DNA of 64,000 nucleotides from Cherax quadricarinatus. Taxonomy: Eukaryota > Arthropoda > Malacostraca > Decapoda > Parastacidae. The translations under genes were made by a program, and so were the position numbers. Positions 20,243 to 32,700 of the stretch are shown here, one piece after another; position 1 is the stretch's first letter, and each line of letters starts with the position of its first letter. The notes below the pieces were generated by a model. That model did no database searches. It was not told the DNA's origin and saw only the letters and a program-made list of their open reading frames with translations. Where the stretch lies: contig NC_091325.1 in assembly GCF_038502225.1 (NCBI RefSeq), positions 31,746,107 through 31,810,106 on the forward strand, in the 5' to 3' direction.

Positions 20243-20745
20243 AGCACCATGCACCATGCTTCCAGTTAACTTGGAAATGATTGTGTCGATGCATGGACTA
20301 TTTAGAGGCATATGTTATGGAAAAACAATGTGAAATTAATGTTAACGAGGGAGTGACCAGTCAGTGCATCCACCCCCACGTCACGGGGGTGGGTGGAAGA
20401 GGGCGGGATGTGTAACTGGATGTGTAACTAGATGGTAAGTGAACACATTGGTTCAGCAGTGCCCATACCCACATTGTTCATAGTGTACATGGGAAACAAA
20501 TAAAGTTATTGTGTATTGTAAGACAGTGTGAACAATATATAGTGCGCAAGTCCATGTGTATTGTACTTCCCGGGATAACCCCACTCAACAACCTGCGCCT
20601 CCCCCACCTAATTCCCAGGGGAAGTTTTCCCCTTCCCCTCCCGGCCCCTCAAACTCCACCAGGCCACCATGGTCAAGTTCACTACCTTCCACGCACCATA
20701 CCCACCCAGCATGTCATATTCCACTCCTATTGTCTAGTCTAGCAG
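20243..20745. other. LTR-like/5' UTR-like segment before the RLE LINE
   Basis: Features seen: a strong hairpin CCACCCCC-ACGTCAC-GGGGGTGG (20370-20392) whose loop contains a CRE-like ACGTCA, a duplicated TGTGTAACT(G/A)GATG, an AATAAA at about 20500 followed by a GT-rich stretch, then a C-rich segment up to the ATG at 20746. This could be the 5' UTR of the RLE LINE or an older solo-LTR end (about 20,400-20,575) fused to it; I cannot decide which. Confidence 0.35.
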
Positions 20746-23697
20746 ATGGATGCCAACCAGGAGGAAGCAAGCAGCCAGGGAAATGGCACGGTTGGCAATA
20801 CTAGGAGAGGCAAGTGTCGGTCATGCTTACAGCTTCGTTGTCTCAACTCGAATGGTTTCCTCCGCAAGCACGGTAGTTGCCCTGGTTCAGGATGTCCTCC
20901 TGTGGAAAGTGATGATCCAGAGCCACCTCAGGCACCTGAACCCTCACCAACAGATTTCATCTCATCAGACAATCTCTTGGAAGCAATTAAAGCAACTGGT
21001 ACCAGGACACTCACACATATTCCTAAAGCAGCCCGTCCACACGCAGTTGGGAAACTTACAGACCTCCTGAAAAAAGTAAACGATGGTTCCACTATCTTAA
21101 ATGCTCCACCAACCATCAAGGCATGGCACAACTTGCTACTTTTTGGCAATGTCTGCTTAGCTGTGCCGGAAAGAAGGGGAAAGAGGCTAGCCTCAATGAT
21201 AATTAAATCCTTAAGAGATTTTCCTAGAGTTGATAACCTCATTCGCCTTCCCCGTCAATACAAAAAAGGGAGAGGCAGAACCCCCACTCACTCTACTGAC
21301 AGTGAAAAAGTCAGAGTCCAGGTGAGCAAGAAAATTGAAGAGGGCAACACAGTGGAGGCAATAAGAATTATTACCAGTGAAGATACAGTTGCTCCCAGGG
21401 ATGCTGACACGGCTGAAGCACTTAGAGGAAAGCACCCTGCCAGGGAAACCAGTGGCACCAACAGTTCCAACACCTCTGTCCCCACTATGGAACCATTGAT
21501 AGTGGAAGACTCAGACATTTACAAAACAATAATGTCGTTCCCATCTGGCTCTGCTGGGGGTTACACTGGAATAAGGCCACATCATTTAAAGGAAATGGTT
21601 AATCCAGTTATTGGAGAAATTGCAGAGACACTGCTTTCAGAGATCACAAGGTTCGTCAACAATTCCTTGGCTGGTCTGATCCCTGATGAAATTAGACCTT
21701 TCTTTTTTGGTGCAACACTTTGTGCACTTAAAAAGAAGGATGGAGGAATTCGGCCAATTGCAGTAGGCAACACCTTACGCCGCCTCGTATCCAAAGCTGC
21801 TGTCCGAAGTATTCGTGCACAGGCAGCCATGATGCTTCAACCAAACCAGCTTGGCTTTGGGGTCTCTCAAGGAAGTGAAGCAGCGGTTCATGCAACAAGG
21901 GCGTATATCAACAACCTGCCTGAGGACAATGCAGTGGTAAAATTAGATTTCAAGAATGCGTTCAATCTCCTGAAAAGAGACGTGGTATTAGCAGCAGTAC
22001 AAGAACATTTCCCTGGTCTCTTCCCTTTTGTTTCAGCCGGGTATAGCAAGGAATCAATGCTTCTCTTTGGAGAGCATGAAATTACATCATCGGAGGGTGT
22101 CCAACAAGGAGATCCTCTTGCACCATTTCTCTTCTGTATAGCAGTTAGGGAAATCACAGTCAGACTGACCAGCGAGCTAAACATCTGGTTCCTAGATGAT
22201 GGCACACTAGCAGGTACAAAAGAGTCCCTCCTACATGACCTTACACAGGTAATGACACGGGGACAGGAAATGGGTCTCATCCTGAATCCATCCAAATGTG
22301 AAATCATCTCAGTCAGTCAACAAGTGATAAATGCAGTGAGATCAAAACTACCAGGAGCAGCAGTCATTGCCCCCACAAATAGTGTCTTGCTAGGAGCACC
22401 TCTGGGAAGCAATGCCATTGACACAATTCTCAGGAAGAAATTGAAAGAGTTAAGGAGAATGGAACAACGAATAGGCAATCTGGACACCCACGATGCCTTG
22501 TACCTTCTCACAAAGTGCTTGAGTCTGCCGAGGTTGACATATTTCCTAAGATGTGCACCTTCATATGATAACCCTATACTGCACGAATATGACAGTATTC
22601 TGAGGCAGATTTTTACGAAAGTACTTAACCTTACTCTAGAAGACGGGCAGTGGAACCAAGCTACACTTCCAGTCAGACTAGGAGGCATTGGTGTCCGCAA
22701 GTCATCACAGATTGCGTTACCTGCTTTTTTGTCCTCGTGTATTGCATCCAGAGAGCTTGTAGCAGCGATTCTCCCTGAACATCTTAGGGACAAGATAGGA
22801 GTCCAGGACCAAAAATTCATTGACGGAGCAATGATCTGGGATAATCTAACGGGCTCTGGAGCCAGACCTGCTCCCCCCAACAACTACAAACAATCGCACT
22901 GGGATGGTCCAATAGTGGAAAATATTGCCTCAACAATGCTTCAGAGTGTGTCAGGGAAGGATAGTGCCCGCCTCCTGGCAGTGAGAGCCCCTCATGCTGG
23001 GGACTTTCTGTTGGTTGTTCCCAACTCCAGCCTTGGCACACGTCTCGACCCACAGACCATCCGCATCGGTGTTGCCCTTCGACTTGCCGCCCCTATTCTC
23101 GCCGAACACAGGTGTATTTGTGGCAGTGAAGCAGCAGACCGATTCGGGTACCATGGTCTTGTGTGCCGTAAATCCGAGGGAAAGATTGCAAGACATGAGG
23201 AGGTTAATAACATTATCAAGAGGAGCCTCACAACAGCTGGATGCCCAGCAGTAAGGGAGCCACCCCAACTATGCAGATCTGATGGCAGCCAGAAGCGTCC
23301 AGATGGTATCACCCTTCAAGCCTGGACAGATGGGAAGCAGGTGGTGTGGGACTATACATGTGCATCTACCTTGGCTGATACCTATCTCCAATAAACCAGG
23401 GAGGAAGGAGGGGCAGCTGCCAGCTTCAGGGAGTCCCAAAAGTCTAGAAAATATGGAGAACTTGCCCATCATTATATGTTTGTTCCCATAGGCTCAGAGA
23501 CCCTTGGCTCATGGGGAAAGAGTGCATCTAAATTCCTTAAGGAGCTGGGAAAAAGACTCATCAGGGTAACTAGGGATCCTAGGGCAGCTAGTTTTCTGTT
23601 CCAGCGGCTCAGTGCGGCTGTTCAAAGGGGTAATGCCTGCTGTATTTTGGGCATACGCCCCAGCTCTGAGGAGCTGGATGAGATTTTCACCTTATAA
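20746..23697 (+). pseudogene. RLE-type LINE ORF (RT plus C-terminal restriction-like nuclease), one nonsense codon
   Basis: A single frame of 983 codons is broken only by TAA at 23,392-23,394 (codon 883). N-terminus: a Cys-rich finger (CRSCLQLRC ... HGSCPGSGCPP, about residues 25-52). RT: HHLKEMV, KKKDGGIRPIAVGNTLRRLV, KLDFKNAFN, GVQQGDPLAPF (451 on) and the active site FLDD (482-485). C-terminus: CIC ... YHGLVC zinc-binding pattern (from 790), RPDG (851-854) and WDYT (Asp 869), i.e. the PD...D signature of restriction-like endonucleases in R2/NeSL/Hero-type LINEs. After the stop the same frame continues with a strongly patterned domain (KYGEL, FVPIGSETLGSWG, RAASFLFQRLSAAVQRGNA) to 23,697. 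The older copy at 9.5 kb has TAC at the stop position, so the stop is a recent mutation. Clade within RLE LINEs is not determined. Confidence 0.88.
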
Positions 23698-23784
23698 TCG
23701 GTGATACACACGTAACACCATGTAGCGTATATGCCACCTTTATATCAATAATGTATCTCTTAAATCTTCTGTACCATATTATGT

Positions 23785-23788
<4 letters not shown>
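23698..23788. other. RLE LINE 3' end and junction
   Basis: The LINE similarity shared with the 9.5-kb copy ends about ten bases after the stop (TAATCxGTG), so the 3' UTR is extremely short. The flanking sequences of the two copies differ after this point. The rest is AT-rich and unassigned. Confidence 0.6.

Positions 23789-23862
<74 letters not shown>
23789..23862. repeat. (TA)n microsatellite
   Basis: Pure TA tract of about 74 bp. Confidence 0.97.
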
Positions 23863-23865
<3 letters not shown>

Positions 23866-23950
23866 GGACAAGCCACGGGGGGGGGGTGGAAATCTTTTGC
23901 TCAAGTACTTTCACAAATCTCAGTGCGTCATCAGGAGCTGTGCAATGTTG
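23863..23950 (-). ncRNA. Hammerhead-like motif at the start of the Penelope-like fragment
   Basis: The minus strand reads CTCCTGATGACGCACTGAGA, then TTTGTGAAAGTACTTGAGC. This contains the core CTGATGA, a short stem II (GCAC or CAC with GTG) and GAAAG. It is next to a Penelope-type RT on the opposite strand. Penelope-like elements are known to carry hammerhead ribozymes in their terminal repeats, often with one repeat inverted. Only a 3-4 bp stem II is seen and stem III is not verified. Confidence 0.5.
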
Positions 23951-23959
23951 CAAGGGATC

Positions 23960-24505
23960 AACCAAAGGAGGGAGAGAGGTCTCAGAGTAGCATAGGTGAT
24001 AAAAACTTTGTGTTACTTTATGCAAATTCGTGTTTGAAGGGAAATTCTATACTCAAAAACAAGGCATGGCAATGGGAAATCCCCTTAGCCCCTTACTCAG
24101 CAACCTATATATGGAATTCTATGAGACCAGATTTCTTAAAGACATTCTCCCAGATAAAGCTAGTTGGGTCAGATACGTAGATGATGTTCTCTGTCTGTGG
24201 CCTAATGATCACAACATTGATGAGTTTCTTCCCAGAATCATTGGCTTAGTACCTTCCATTAAGTTCACCACAGAACATGAAATAAATAACACTTTGCCGT
24301 TCCTAGATGTTTTAATCCATCGTGTCGATAGGAAATTCAAATTTCCAGTTTACAGGAAGTCCACCAACGTGTCGTCATACATTCACGAAACCAAGATAAA
24401 AAGGAGTGTGTTCCTCACAATGTTTCTGAGATCATTGCGCATCTGCAGTTCACAGTACCTAAAGGACGAAATCAGCAAGATATTCAACATAGCCACAAAA
24501 CTAAG
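23960..24505 (+). pseudogene. Penelope-like element RT fragment
   Basis: From about 24,020 the frame reads FEGKFYTQKQGMAMGNPLSP, LLSNLYMEFYE, WVRYVDDVLC (catalytic YVDD), LPFLDVLIHR and FPVYRKSTNVSSYIH. These are diagnostic Penelope-type RT blocks (GMAMGNPLSP and YRKxT). The upstream part (23,960-24,020) is frameshifted and the fingers are missing. The GIY-YIG endonuclease expected downstream is absent: homology stops at about 24,505, where a MITE-like repeat begins and supplies the last codons (YYKFLH). It is truncated and inactive. Confidence 0.88.

Positions 24506-25162
<657 letters not shown>

Positions 25163-25249
<87 letters not shown>
25163..25249. repeat. (TA)n microsatellite between M2 and M3
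   Basis: Nearly pure TA tract of about 87 bp. Confidence 0.97.
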
Positions 25250-25252
<3 letters not shown>

Positions 25253-25616
25253 GTGCAAAATAGGTAAAACTTGTGATTTTGGCTTAAATAGCAATGCTCT
25301 TCTTGCCGAATAAGGCAATGAAATATTTGTGTATGCAATAATTTCACAGAAATCATTCTGAACCTAACGAAAGCAATATATTTTATTGTTTAAACTTGTC
25401 TAAAATATATTTAGTTGGATTATGCTAAATTAAATTGTGCTTATTATAGTAAGGTTAGGTAAGTTTCCCAAGGGTGTTTTGGTACAACATTATTAATTTT
25501 TACATTAACATAAATGAAAAAAAACGAATAAGAGAATTTTTTAGAAAGGATTTAATTTTAAACGGGTTCTTGCAAAATGACTATTTTGTATATATGTGGT
25601 ACCTATTCGGCACGAC
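25250..25616 (-). mobile_element. MITE-like repeat M3, inverted relative to M2
   Basis: 367 bp, starting GTCGTGC and ending ACCTATTCGGCACGAC. The internal order is the reverse complement of M2 (for example aaatatatttagttgg against ccaactaaatatattt). It is followed by ATATATAC. Confidence 0.75.
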
Positions 25617-25867
25617 ATATATACAAAATTACCACTGGAAAAAGCAATGAATATCCAAGTGCTTGCGCAATTTCTCATGTAAAACCGTAAAAACAGTTTT
25701 ACTGATATATAGCGTTCTCAAGGTAGATAGCGTTCAACCCTAGTAATCAGGTTATTGTAAATTTCCCTCTAAAGGAATCATTTACATAAATATTCTTTAA
25801 AACAAGTTGATGATCTGTGTCACATAAATCATATAAATATAGGTTGCATTTCTATCTATAATTTAAG
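25617..25867. other. Unassigned AT-rich spacer
   Basis: No gene or repeat is recognised; it ends at the target duplication of element P2. Confidence 0.45.
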
Positions 25868-25880
25868 TAACGCAACACAT

Positions 25881-26508
25881 ACTCAAAAAACCCGCACATA
25901 AAAGAGAGAAGCTTACGACGACGTTTCGGTCCAACTTGGACCATTTACAAAGTCACACTAACCAGAAGTGGAGCAGGACGGCTATATATAGGCAGGAAGA
26001 GGTGGTGGTAGTAGTAGTAGCAGTAGTAGTAGTACAAGAATGGTATATAATACCGACAAGATGTAATTAAGACACATGCACAACACCCGGGCATCCCCAT
26101 CGTAGACGTTTCGCCATCCAGCCAGCCACTGGATGACGAAACGTCCACAACAAAGACAACCAGACGCCGCACATGTGTCTTAATTTCTTTGTTGTGGACG
26201 TTTCGCCATCCAGTAGCTGGCTGGATGGCGAGACGTCTACGATGGGGATGCCCGGGTGTTGTGCATGTGTCTTAATTACATCTTGTCGGTATTATATACA
26301 ATTCTTGTACTACTACTACTGCTACTACTACTACTACTACTACCACCACCTCTTCCTGCCTATATATAGCCGTCCAGCTCCACTTCTGGTTAGTGTGACT
26401 TTGTAAATGGTCCAAGTTGGACCGAAACGTCGACGTAAGCTTCTCTCTTTTATGTGCGGGTTATTTGTGTATCGTTCCAGTCACGGTATTGTGCCTTTTT
26501 ATGTTATT
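25881..26508. mobile_element. Palindromic hammerhead-like element P2 (two modules per arm)
   Basis: A 628-bp palindrome flanked by TAACGCAACACAT at 25868-25880 and 26509-26521 (13-bp duplication). Outer module, right arm: TTTGTAAAT, stem GGTCC-AACTT-GGACC inverted as GGTCCAAGTTGGACC, then GAAACGTC; the left arm is the inverse. Inner modules carry a different stem (CCATCCAG ... CTGGATGG) next to GACGTTTCG or its inverse. The arms also contain an imperfect trinucleotide stretch (GTAGTAGTA/TACTACTAC) and a CCCGGGTGTTG/TGTGCATGTGTC block shared with P1. The right end has an unpaired tail (about 26,464-26,508) with a small hairpin. Confidence 0.78.
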
Positions 26509-26521
26509 TAACGCAACACAT

Positions 26522-26754
26522 TTAATTCATCAAATTAAAGTAAACCATTTTAAGTTATTTCTATGACAGAAAATGTCCAACTGACAATGACAAACTAATA
26601 AAAATGATAATTTTCCAAAGTTATCAGTTGTTTAAAGTAATTCTAGAAGTGGTGATACGTGATACTGCTGACACAAACACTGGAGAGACTTATCATATTC
26701 CTCATTGTTCTTAAACAAAGTATTATTTATCCACAAACATTTTAGGCATTCCAG
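26522..26754. other. Unassigned spacer before satellite
   Basis: AT-rich, no recognised feature. Confidence 0.45.
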
Positions 26755-29700
26755 ACATCTTTTAGCATTAGAAAAAAGTGGGACATCAATATAGCATTAG
26801 TAACAAGTGGTACATCAACATAGCATTAGTAACAAGTGGTGCATCAACATAGCATTAGTAACAAGTGGTACGTCAAAGTAGCATTAGTAACAAGTGGTAC
26901 GTCACCATTGAATTAGTAACAAGTGGGGCATCAACGTAGCATTAGTAACAAGTGGTACATCAACATAGCATTAGTAACAAGTGGTTTATCAACATAGCAT
27001 TAGTAACAAGTGGTTCATCAGCGTAGCATTAGTAACAAGTGGTACATCAACATGCATTAGTAACAAGTGGTACATCAACATAGCATTAGTAACAAGTGGT
27101 ACATCAACATAGCATCAGTAACAAGTGGTACATCAACATAGCATCAGTAACAAGTGGTACATCAACATAGCATTAGTAACAAGTGGTACATCAACATAGC
27201 ATTAGTAACAAGTGGTACATCAACATAGCATTAGTAACAAGTGGTACATCAACATAGCATTAGTAACAAGTGGTACATCAACATAGCATTAGTAACAAGT
27301 GGTTTATCAACATAGCATTAGTAACAAGTGGTACATCAACATAGCATTAGTAACAAGTGGTACATCAACATAGCATTAGTAACAAGTGGTATATCAACAT
27401 AACATTAGTAACAAGTGGTATATAAACATAGCATTAGTAACAAGTGGTTTATCAACATAGCATTAGTAACAAGTGGTACATCAAACATAGCATTAGTAAC
27501 AAGTGGTACATCAACATAGCATTAGTAACAAGTGGTTTATCAACATAGCATTAGTAACAAGTGGTACATCAACATAGCATTAGTAACAAGTGGTACATCA
27601 AACATAGCATTAGTAACAAGTGGTTTATCAACATAGCATTAGTAACAAGTGGTACAACAACATAGCATTAGTAACAAGTGGTATATCAACATAGCATTAG
27701 TAACAAGTGGTACATCAACATAGCATTAGTAACAAGTGGTTTATCAACATATCATTAGTAACAAGTGGTACATCAACATAGCATTAGTAACAAGTGGTAT
27801 ATCAACATAGCATTAGTAACAAGTTGTATATCAACATAGCATTAGTAACAAGTGGTACATCAATATAGCATTAGTAACAAGTTGTACATCAACATAGCAT
27901 TAGTAACAAGTGGTACATCAACACAGCATTAGTAACAAGTGGTTTATCAACATAGCATTAGTAACAAGTGGTACATCAACATAGCATTAGTAACAAGTTG
28001 TACATCAACATAGAATTAGTAACAAGTGGTTTATCAACATAGCATTAGTAACAAGTGGTACATCAACACAGCATTAGTAACAAGTGGTACATCAACATAG
28101 CTTTATTAACAAGTGGTACATCAACATAGCATTAGTAACAAGCGGTACATCAACATAACATTAGTAACAAGTGGTACATCAACATAGCATTAGTAACAAG
28201 TGGTACAACAACATAGCATTAGTAACAAGTGGTATGTCAACGTAGCATTAGTAACAAGTGGTACGTCACCATTGCATTAGTAACAAGTGGGACATCAACG
28301 TAGCATTAGTAACAAGTGGTACATCAACATAGCATTAGTAACAAGTGGTTTATCAACATAGCATTAGTAACAAGTGGTACATCAACATAGCATTAGTAAC
28401 AAGTGGTACATCAACATAGCATTAGTAACAAGTGGTACATCAACATAGCATTAGTAACAAGTGGTACATCAACATAGCATTAGTAACAAGTGGTACATCA
28501 ACATAGCATTAGTAACAAGTGGTACATCAACATAACATTAGTAACAAGTGGTACATCAACATAGCATTAGTAACAAGTGGTATATCAACATAGCATTAGT
28601 AACAAGTGGTACATCAACATAACATTGCTAACAAGTGCTATATGAACATAGCATTAGCAACAAGTGGTACATCAATATAGCATTAGTAACAAGTGGTACA
28701 TCAACATAGCATTAGTAACAAGTGGTACATCAACATAGCATTAGTAACAGGTGGTACATCAATATAGCATTAGTAACAAGTGGTACATCAACATAGCATT
28801 AGTAACAAGTGGTACATCAACATAGTATTAGTAACAAGTGGTACATCAACATAGCATTAGTAACAAGATAGCATTAGTAACAAGTGGTACATCAACATAT
28901 CATTAGTAACAAGTGGTACATCAATATAGCATTAGTAACAAGTGGTACATCAACATAGCATTAGTAACATATAGCATTAGTAACAAGTGGTACATCAACA
29001 TAGCATTAGTAACAAGTGGTACATTAACATTGCATCAGTAACAAGTGGCACATCAACATAGCATTAGTAACAAGTGGTACATCAACATTAGCATTTAGTA
29101 ACAAGTGGTACATCAACATAGCATCAAGTGCTATATGAACATAGCATTAGCAACAAGTGGTACATCAACATAGCATTAGTAACAAGTGGTACATCAACAT
29201 AGCATCAGTAACAAGTGGTACATCAACATAGCATCAGTAACAAGTGGTACATCAACATAGCATCAGTAACAAGTGGTACATCAACACAGCATTAGTAACA
29301 AGTTGTACATCAACATAGCATTAGTAACAAGTGGTACATCAACATAGCATCAGTAACAAGTGGTACATCAACATAGCATTAGTAACAAGTGGTACATCAA
29401 CATAGCATTAGTAACAAGTGGTACATCAACATAGCATTAGTAACAAGTGGTACATCAACATAGCATTAGTAACAAGTGGTACATCAACATAGCATTAGTA
29501 ACAAGTGGTACATCAACATAGCATTAGTAACAAGTGGTACATCAACATAGCATTAGTAACAAGTGGTACATCAACATAGCATTAGTAACAAGTGGTACAT
29601 CAACATAACATTAGTAACAAGTGGTACATCAACATAGCATTAGTAACAAGTGGTACATCAACATAGCATTAGTAACAAGTGGTACATCAACATAGCATTA

Positions 29701-32700
29701 GTAACAAGTGGTACATCAACATAGCATTAGTAACAAGTGGTACATCAACATAGCATTAGTAACAAGTGGTACATCAACATAGCATTAGTAACAAGTGGTA
29801 CATCAACATAGCATTACATCAACATAACATTAGTAACAAGTGGTACATCAACATAGTATTAGTAACAAGTGGTACATCAACATAGCATTAGTAACAAGTG
29901 GTACATCAACATAGCATTAGTAACAAGTGGTACATCAACATAGCATTAGTAACAAGTGGTACATCAACATAGCATTAGTAACAAGTGGTACATCAACATA
30001 GCATTAGTAACAAGTGGTACATCAACATAGCATTAGTAACAAGTGGTACATCAACATAGTATTAGTAACAAGTGTAACAAGTGGTACATCAACATAGCAT
30101 TAGTAACAAGTGGTACATCAACATAACATTAGTAACAAGTGGTACATCAACATAGCATTAGTAACAAGTGGTACATCAACATAGCATTAGTAACAAGTGG
30201 TACATCAACATAGCATTAGTAACAAGTGGTACATCAATATAGTATTAGTAACAAGTGGTACATCTTTTAGCATTAGTAACAAGTGGTACATCAACATAGC
30301 ATTAGTAACTAGTGGTACATCAACATAGTATTAGTAACAAGTGGTACATCAACATAGCATTAGTAACAAGTGGTACATCAACATAGTATTAGTAACAAGT
30401 GGTACATCTTTTAGCATTAGTAACAAGTGGTATATCATCATAGTATTAGTAACAAGTGGTACTTCAACATATTATTAGTAACAAGTGGTACATCAACATA
30501 GTATTAGTAACAAGTGGTACATCAACATAGTATTAGTAACAAGTGGTACATCAACATAGTATTAGTAACAAGTGGTACATCAACATAGTATTAGTAAAAA
30601 GTGGTACATCAACATAGTATTAGCAGCAAGTGGTACATCAACATAGTATTAGTAACAAGTGGTACATCAACATAGTATTAGTAACAAGTGGTACATCAAC
30701 ATAGTATTAGTAACAAGTGGTATTAGTAACAAGTGGTACATCAACATAGTATTAGTAACAAGTGGTACATCAACATAGTATTAGTAACAAGTGGTACATC
30801 AACATAGTATTAGTAACAAGTGGTACATCAACATAGTATTAGTAACAAGTGGTACATCAATATAGCATTAGTAACAAGTGGTACATCGACATAGTGTTAG
30901 TAACAAGTGGTACATCAACATAGTATTAGTAACAAGTGGTATATCAAAATAGTATTAGTAACAAGTGGTACATCAACATAGTATTAGTAACAAGTGGTAC
31001 ATCAACATAACATTAGTAACAAGTAGTATATCAACATAGTATTAGTAACAAGTGGTACATCAATATAGCATTAGTAACAAGTAGTATATCAACATAGTAT
31101 TAGTAACATGTGGTACATCTTTTAGCATTAGTAACAAGTGGTACATCAACATAGTATTAGTAACAAGTGGTACATCAACATAACATTAGTAACAAGTGGT
31201 ACATCAACATAGTATTAGTAACAAGTGGTACATCAACATAGTATTAGTAACAAGTGGTACATCAACATAGTATTAGTAACAAGTGGTACATCAACATAGT
31301 ATTAGTAACAAGTGGTACATCAACATAGTATTAGTAACAAGTGGTACATCAACATAGTATTAGTAACAAGTGGTACATCAACATAGTATTAGTAACAAGT
31401 GGTACATCAACATAGTATTAGTAACAAGTGGTACATCAACATAGTATTAGTAACAAGTGGTACATCAACATAGTATTAGTAACAAGTGGTACATCAACAT
31501 AGTATTAGTAACAAGTGGTACATCAACATAGTATTAGTAACAAGTGGTACATCAACATAGTATTAGTAACAAGTGGTACATCAACATAGTATTAGTAACA
31601 AGTGGTACATCAACATAGTATTAGTAACAAGTGGTACATCAACATAGTATTAGTAACAAGTGGTACATCAACATAGTATTAGTAACACGTGGTACATCAA
31701 CATAACATTAGTAACAAGTTGTACATCAACATAGCATTAGTAACAAGTGGTACATCAACATAGCATTAGTAACAAGTGGTACATCAACATAGCATTAGTA
31801 ACAAGTGGTACATGAACATTGCATTAGTAACAAGTGGTACATCAACATAGTATTAGTAACAAGTGGTACATGAACATAGCATTAGTAACAAGTGGTACAT
31901 CAACATAGTATTAGTAACAAGTGGTACATCAACATAGCATTAGTAACAAGTGGTACATCAACATAGCATTAGTAACAAGTGGTACATCAACATAGCATTA
32001 GTAACAAGTGGTACATCAACATAGTATTAGTAACAAGTGGTACATCAACATAGTATTAGTAACAAGTGGTACATCAACATAGTATTAGTAACAAGTGGTA
32101 CATCAACATAGCATTAGTAACAAGTGGTACATCAACATAGTGGTACATCAACATAGCATTAGTAACAAGTAGTATATCAACATAGCATTAGTAACAAGTG
32201 GTACATCAACATAGCATTAGTAACAAGTGGTACATCAACATAGCATTAGTAACAAGTGGTACATCAACATAGCATTAGTAACAAGTGGTACATCAACATA
32301 GCATTAGTAACAAGTGGTACATCAACATAGCATTAGTAACAAGTGGTACATCAACATAGCATTAGTAACAAGTGGTACATCAACATAGCATTAGTAACAA
32401 GTGGTACATCAACATAGCATTAGTAACAAGTGGTACATCAATATAGCATTAGTAACAAGTGGTACATCAACATAGCATTACTAACAAGTGGTACATCAAC
32501 ATAGTAATAGTAACAAGTGGTACATCAACATAGCACATCATCAACATAACATTAGTAACAAGTGATACTTCAATATAGCATTAGTAACATAGTAACAAGT
32601 GGTACATCAACATAGTAATAGTAACAAGTGGTACATCAACATAGCATTAGTAACAAGTGGTACATCAATATAGCATTAGTAACAAGTGGTACATCAACAT

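Noticed and set aside
20746..23710. Site-specific RLE LINE (R2- or U2-type target)
   Set aside because: The sequences after the two 3' ends differ and neither looks like rRNA or snRNA, so site specificity is not supported here.
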